From assembly GCF_040448305.1 (NCBI RefSeq), contig NZ_CP148752.1:868001-932000 (forward strand): 64,000 bases of DNA. Reading direction: 5' to 3'. Under the pieces are notes generated by a model. It was not told where the DNA came from. It worked only from the letters and a program-made list of their open reading frames with translations, and did no database searches. Position numbers and translations under genes: made by a program. This stretch comes from Pseudomonas fluorescens. GTDB lineage: Bacteria; Pseudomonadota; Gammaproteobacteria; Pseudomonadales; Pseudomonadaceae. How positions within the stretch are numbered: position 1 is the stretch's first letter; the number at the start of each line of letters is the position of its first letter. This document shows positions 62,446-64,000 of this stretch, piece by piece.

Positions 62446-62685
62446 ATGCAGGCCGTAGAAGTGAAGAGCTTCCTAGAAGGAAAGCTGCCCGGAACGAAAG
62501 TAGAAGTCGAGGGCGAAGGCTGCAATTTCCAGCTGAACGTGATTAGCGATGAACTGGCGGCGTTGAGCCCGGTGAAGCGTCAGCAGCAGATCTATGCCCA
62601 TTTGAACCCGTGGATCACCGATGGCAGCATCCATGCGGTCACTATGAAATTTTTCAGCAGCGCGGCCTGGGCCGAGCGCACCTGA
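62446..62685 (+). CDS. ibaG: BolA-family protein IbaG (YrbA)
   Basis: The 79-aa BolA-like protein works with monothiol glutaredoxins in Fe-S cluster handling and acid response. It has the BolA fold with EVKSFLEGKLPGTKVEVEG and the conserved His in IHAVTMKFF. The ATG follows TTGAGG with a short spacing. It lies before murA, its usual partner position. Confidence 0.93.
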   Translation: MQAVEVKSFLEGKLPGTKVEVEGEGCNFQLNVISDELAALSPVKRQQQIYAHLNPWITDGSIHAVTMKFFSSAAWAERT

Positions 62686-62707
62686 GCCCAAGGGCGTCGA
62701 GATTCTT

Positions 62708-63973
62708 ATGGATAAATTGATTATTACTGGCGGTGCTCGTCTTGACGGCGAAATCCGCATCTCCGGGGCAAAGAACTCTGCCCTGCCGATCCTGGCTGCC
62801 ACCTTGCTGTGCGATGGCCCGGTGACCGTGGCCAACCTGCCGCACCTGCACGACATCACCACCATGATCGAGCTGTTCGGCCGCATGGGCATTGAGCCGG
62901 TGATCGACGAGAAACTCGCCGTCGAAATCGACCCGCGCACCATCAAGACCCTGGTCGCACCGTACGAACTGGTTAAAACCATGCGTGCGTCGATTCTGGT
63001 ACTGGGCCCGATGGTTGCCCGTTTCGGTGAAGCCGAAGTCGCCTTGCCTGGCGGTTGCGCCATCGGTTCGCGTCCGGTTGACCTGCACATCCGTGGCCTG
63101 GAAGCCATGGGCGCAGTCATCGACGTCGAAGGCGGCTACATCAAGGCCAAGGCGCCTGAAGGCGGCCTGCGCGGTGCGCACTTCTTCTTCGACACCGTCA
63201 GTGTGACCGGTACCGAAAACATCATGATGGCCGCAGCGCTGGCCAAAGGCCGCAGCGTCCTGGCTAACGCCGCGCGCGAGCCTGAAGTGGTCGACCTGGC
63301 GAACTTCCTGAACGCCATGGGTGCCAAGGTTTCCGGCGCCGGTACCGACACCATCACCATCGATGGCGTCGAGCGTCTGCACACCACCACTTACAAAGTG
63401 ATGCCAGACCGTATCGAAACCGGTACCTACCTGGTTGCCGCTGCCGTGACCGGCGGCCGCGTGAAGGTCAAGGACACCGATCCGACCATCCTCGAAGCCG
63501 TTCTGGAAAAGCTCCGTGAGTCCGGTGCCGAAATTACCTGCGGCGAAGACTGGATCGAGCTGAACATGCACGGTAAGCGTCCGAAAGCTGTCAACGTGCG
63601 GACCGCTCCGTACCCGGCGTTCCCGACTGACATGCAGGCGCAGTTCATCTCCCTCAACGCCATTGCCGAAGGCACCGGTGCTGTGATCGAGACGATCTTC
63701 GAAAACCGCTTCATGCACGTCTACGAGCTGCACCGCATGGGCGCCAAGATCCAGGTCGAAGGCAATACCGCCATCGTTACCGGCACCGAAAAACTCAAGG
63801 GCGCGCCAGTGATGGCGACCGACCTGCGTGCTTCGGCCAGCCTGGTGATCTCGGCGCTGATCGCCGAAGGCGACACCCTGATCGACCGCATCTACCACAT
63901 AGACCGTGGCTACGAGTGCATCGAAGAAAAACTGCAGATGCTGGGCGCCAAGATCCGCCGCGTTCCGGGCTAG
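62708..63973 (+). CDS. murA: UDP-N-acetylglucosamine 1-carboxyvinyltransferase
   Basis: The 421-aa enzyme transfers enolpyruvate to UDP-GlcNAc, the first committed step of peptidoglycan synthesis and the target of fosfomycin. Lys22-Asn23 (ISGAKNSALP) and the active Cys117 (ALPGGCAIGSRP) are in place, so fosfomycin sensitivity at this site is expected. It lies 22 nt after ibaG and ends 27 nt before the window edge. Full length. Confidence 0.98.
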   Translation: MDKLIITGGARLDGEIRISGAKNSALPILAATLLCDGPVTVANLPHLHDITTMIELFGRMGIEPVIDEKLAVEIDPRTIKTLVAPYELVKTMRASILVLGPMVARFGEAEVALPGGCAIGSRPVDLHIRGLEAMGAVIDVEGGYIKAKAPEGGLRGAHFFFDTVSVTGTENIMMAAALAKGRSVLANAAREPEVVDLANFLNAMGAKVSGAGTDTITIDGVERLHTTTYKVMPDRIETGTYLVAAAVTGGRVKVKDTDPTILEAVLEKLRESGAEITCGEDWIELNMHGKRPKAVNVRTAPYPAFPTDMQAQFISLNAIAEGTGAVIETIFENRFMHVYELHRMGAKIQVEGNTAIVTGTEKLKGAPVMATDLRASASLVISALIAEGDTLIDRIYHIDRGYECIEEKLQMLGAKIRRVPG

Positions 63974-64000
63974 TTGTTACAGATGGGGCACAGGGACGTG

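Overview
The window is a gene-dense, GC-rich stretch of chromosome from a Pseudomonas, most likely the P. fluorescens group. Three things point there. The right half carries the conserved Pseudomonas order gatBAC / mreBCD-maf-rng-yhdP-nitrilase-tldD / darP / pmbA / fagA-fumC-orfX-sodA-ZIP / ptsO-rapZ-ptsN-hpf-rpoN-lptBAC-kdsC-kdsD / mlaFEDCB-ibaG-murA. The left half carries dppBCDF with an OprD-type porin next to a SIMPL-domain gene and roxSR. The spacers contain ten paired palindromic REP elements with the fluorescens-type core (GTGGGAGCGAGC...GCTCGCGAT). I see no IS element, phage, integrase, CRISPR array, tRNA or rRNA.

Layout. 1-2431 (minus): an osmoprotectant (betaine/choline-type) ABC importer, with the ATPase cut by the window edge. 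2871-4454: prfC. 4799-5053: a small secreted acidic protein of unknown function. 5251-16026 (minus): a peptide-uptake locus of dppBCDF, three substrate-binding proteins and an OpdP-like porin, separated by stem-loops that probably set expression ratios. 16496-19334: SIMPL-domain protein, then the redox two-component system roxSR. 19432-21159: SbmA/BacA-like ABC exporter. 21333-28008: galactarate/glucarate catabolism (FadR-type regulator, kdgD, semialdehyde dehydrogenase, MFS importer, garD), with a clear candidate operator at kdgD. 28197-31124: AEC transporter, carboxymuconolactone-decarboxylase-family protein, Ca2+/Na+ antiporter and an RlpA-like lipoprotein.

The rest is conserved chromosome. 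gatCAB (tRNA-dependent amidotransferase) diverges from mreBCD (cell shape), followed by maf, rng, yhdP, an amidase, tldD and pmbA (with darP convergent). Next comes the iron-limitation operon fagA-fumC-orfX-sodA plus a ZIP metal transporter. The rpoN/PTSNtr cluster, LPS transport and Kdo genes, the Mla phospholipid system, ibaG and murA close the window, so the last 12 kb is dominated by envelope biogenesis.

No unmistakable new system is present. The points most worth a second look are: a probable AUU start codon for mreC; a 24-bp operator over the kdgD promoter; a 30-bp duplicated element ahead of rpoN; a sigma-54-like promoter plus palindrome ahead of one peptide-binding protein; a REP pair with matched substitutions in both arms; and a promoter nested in the mlaB terminator. 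All come from reading the sequence; no database search was run.
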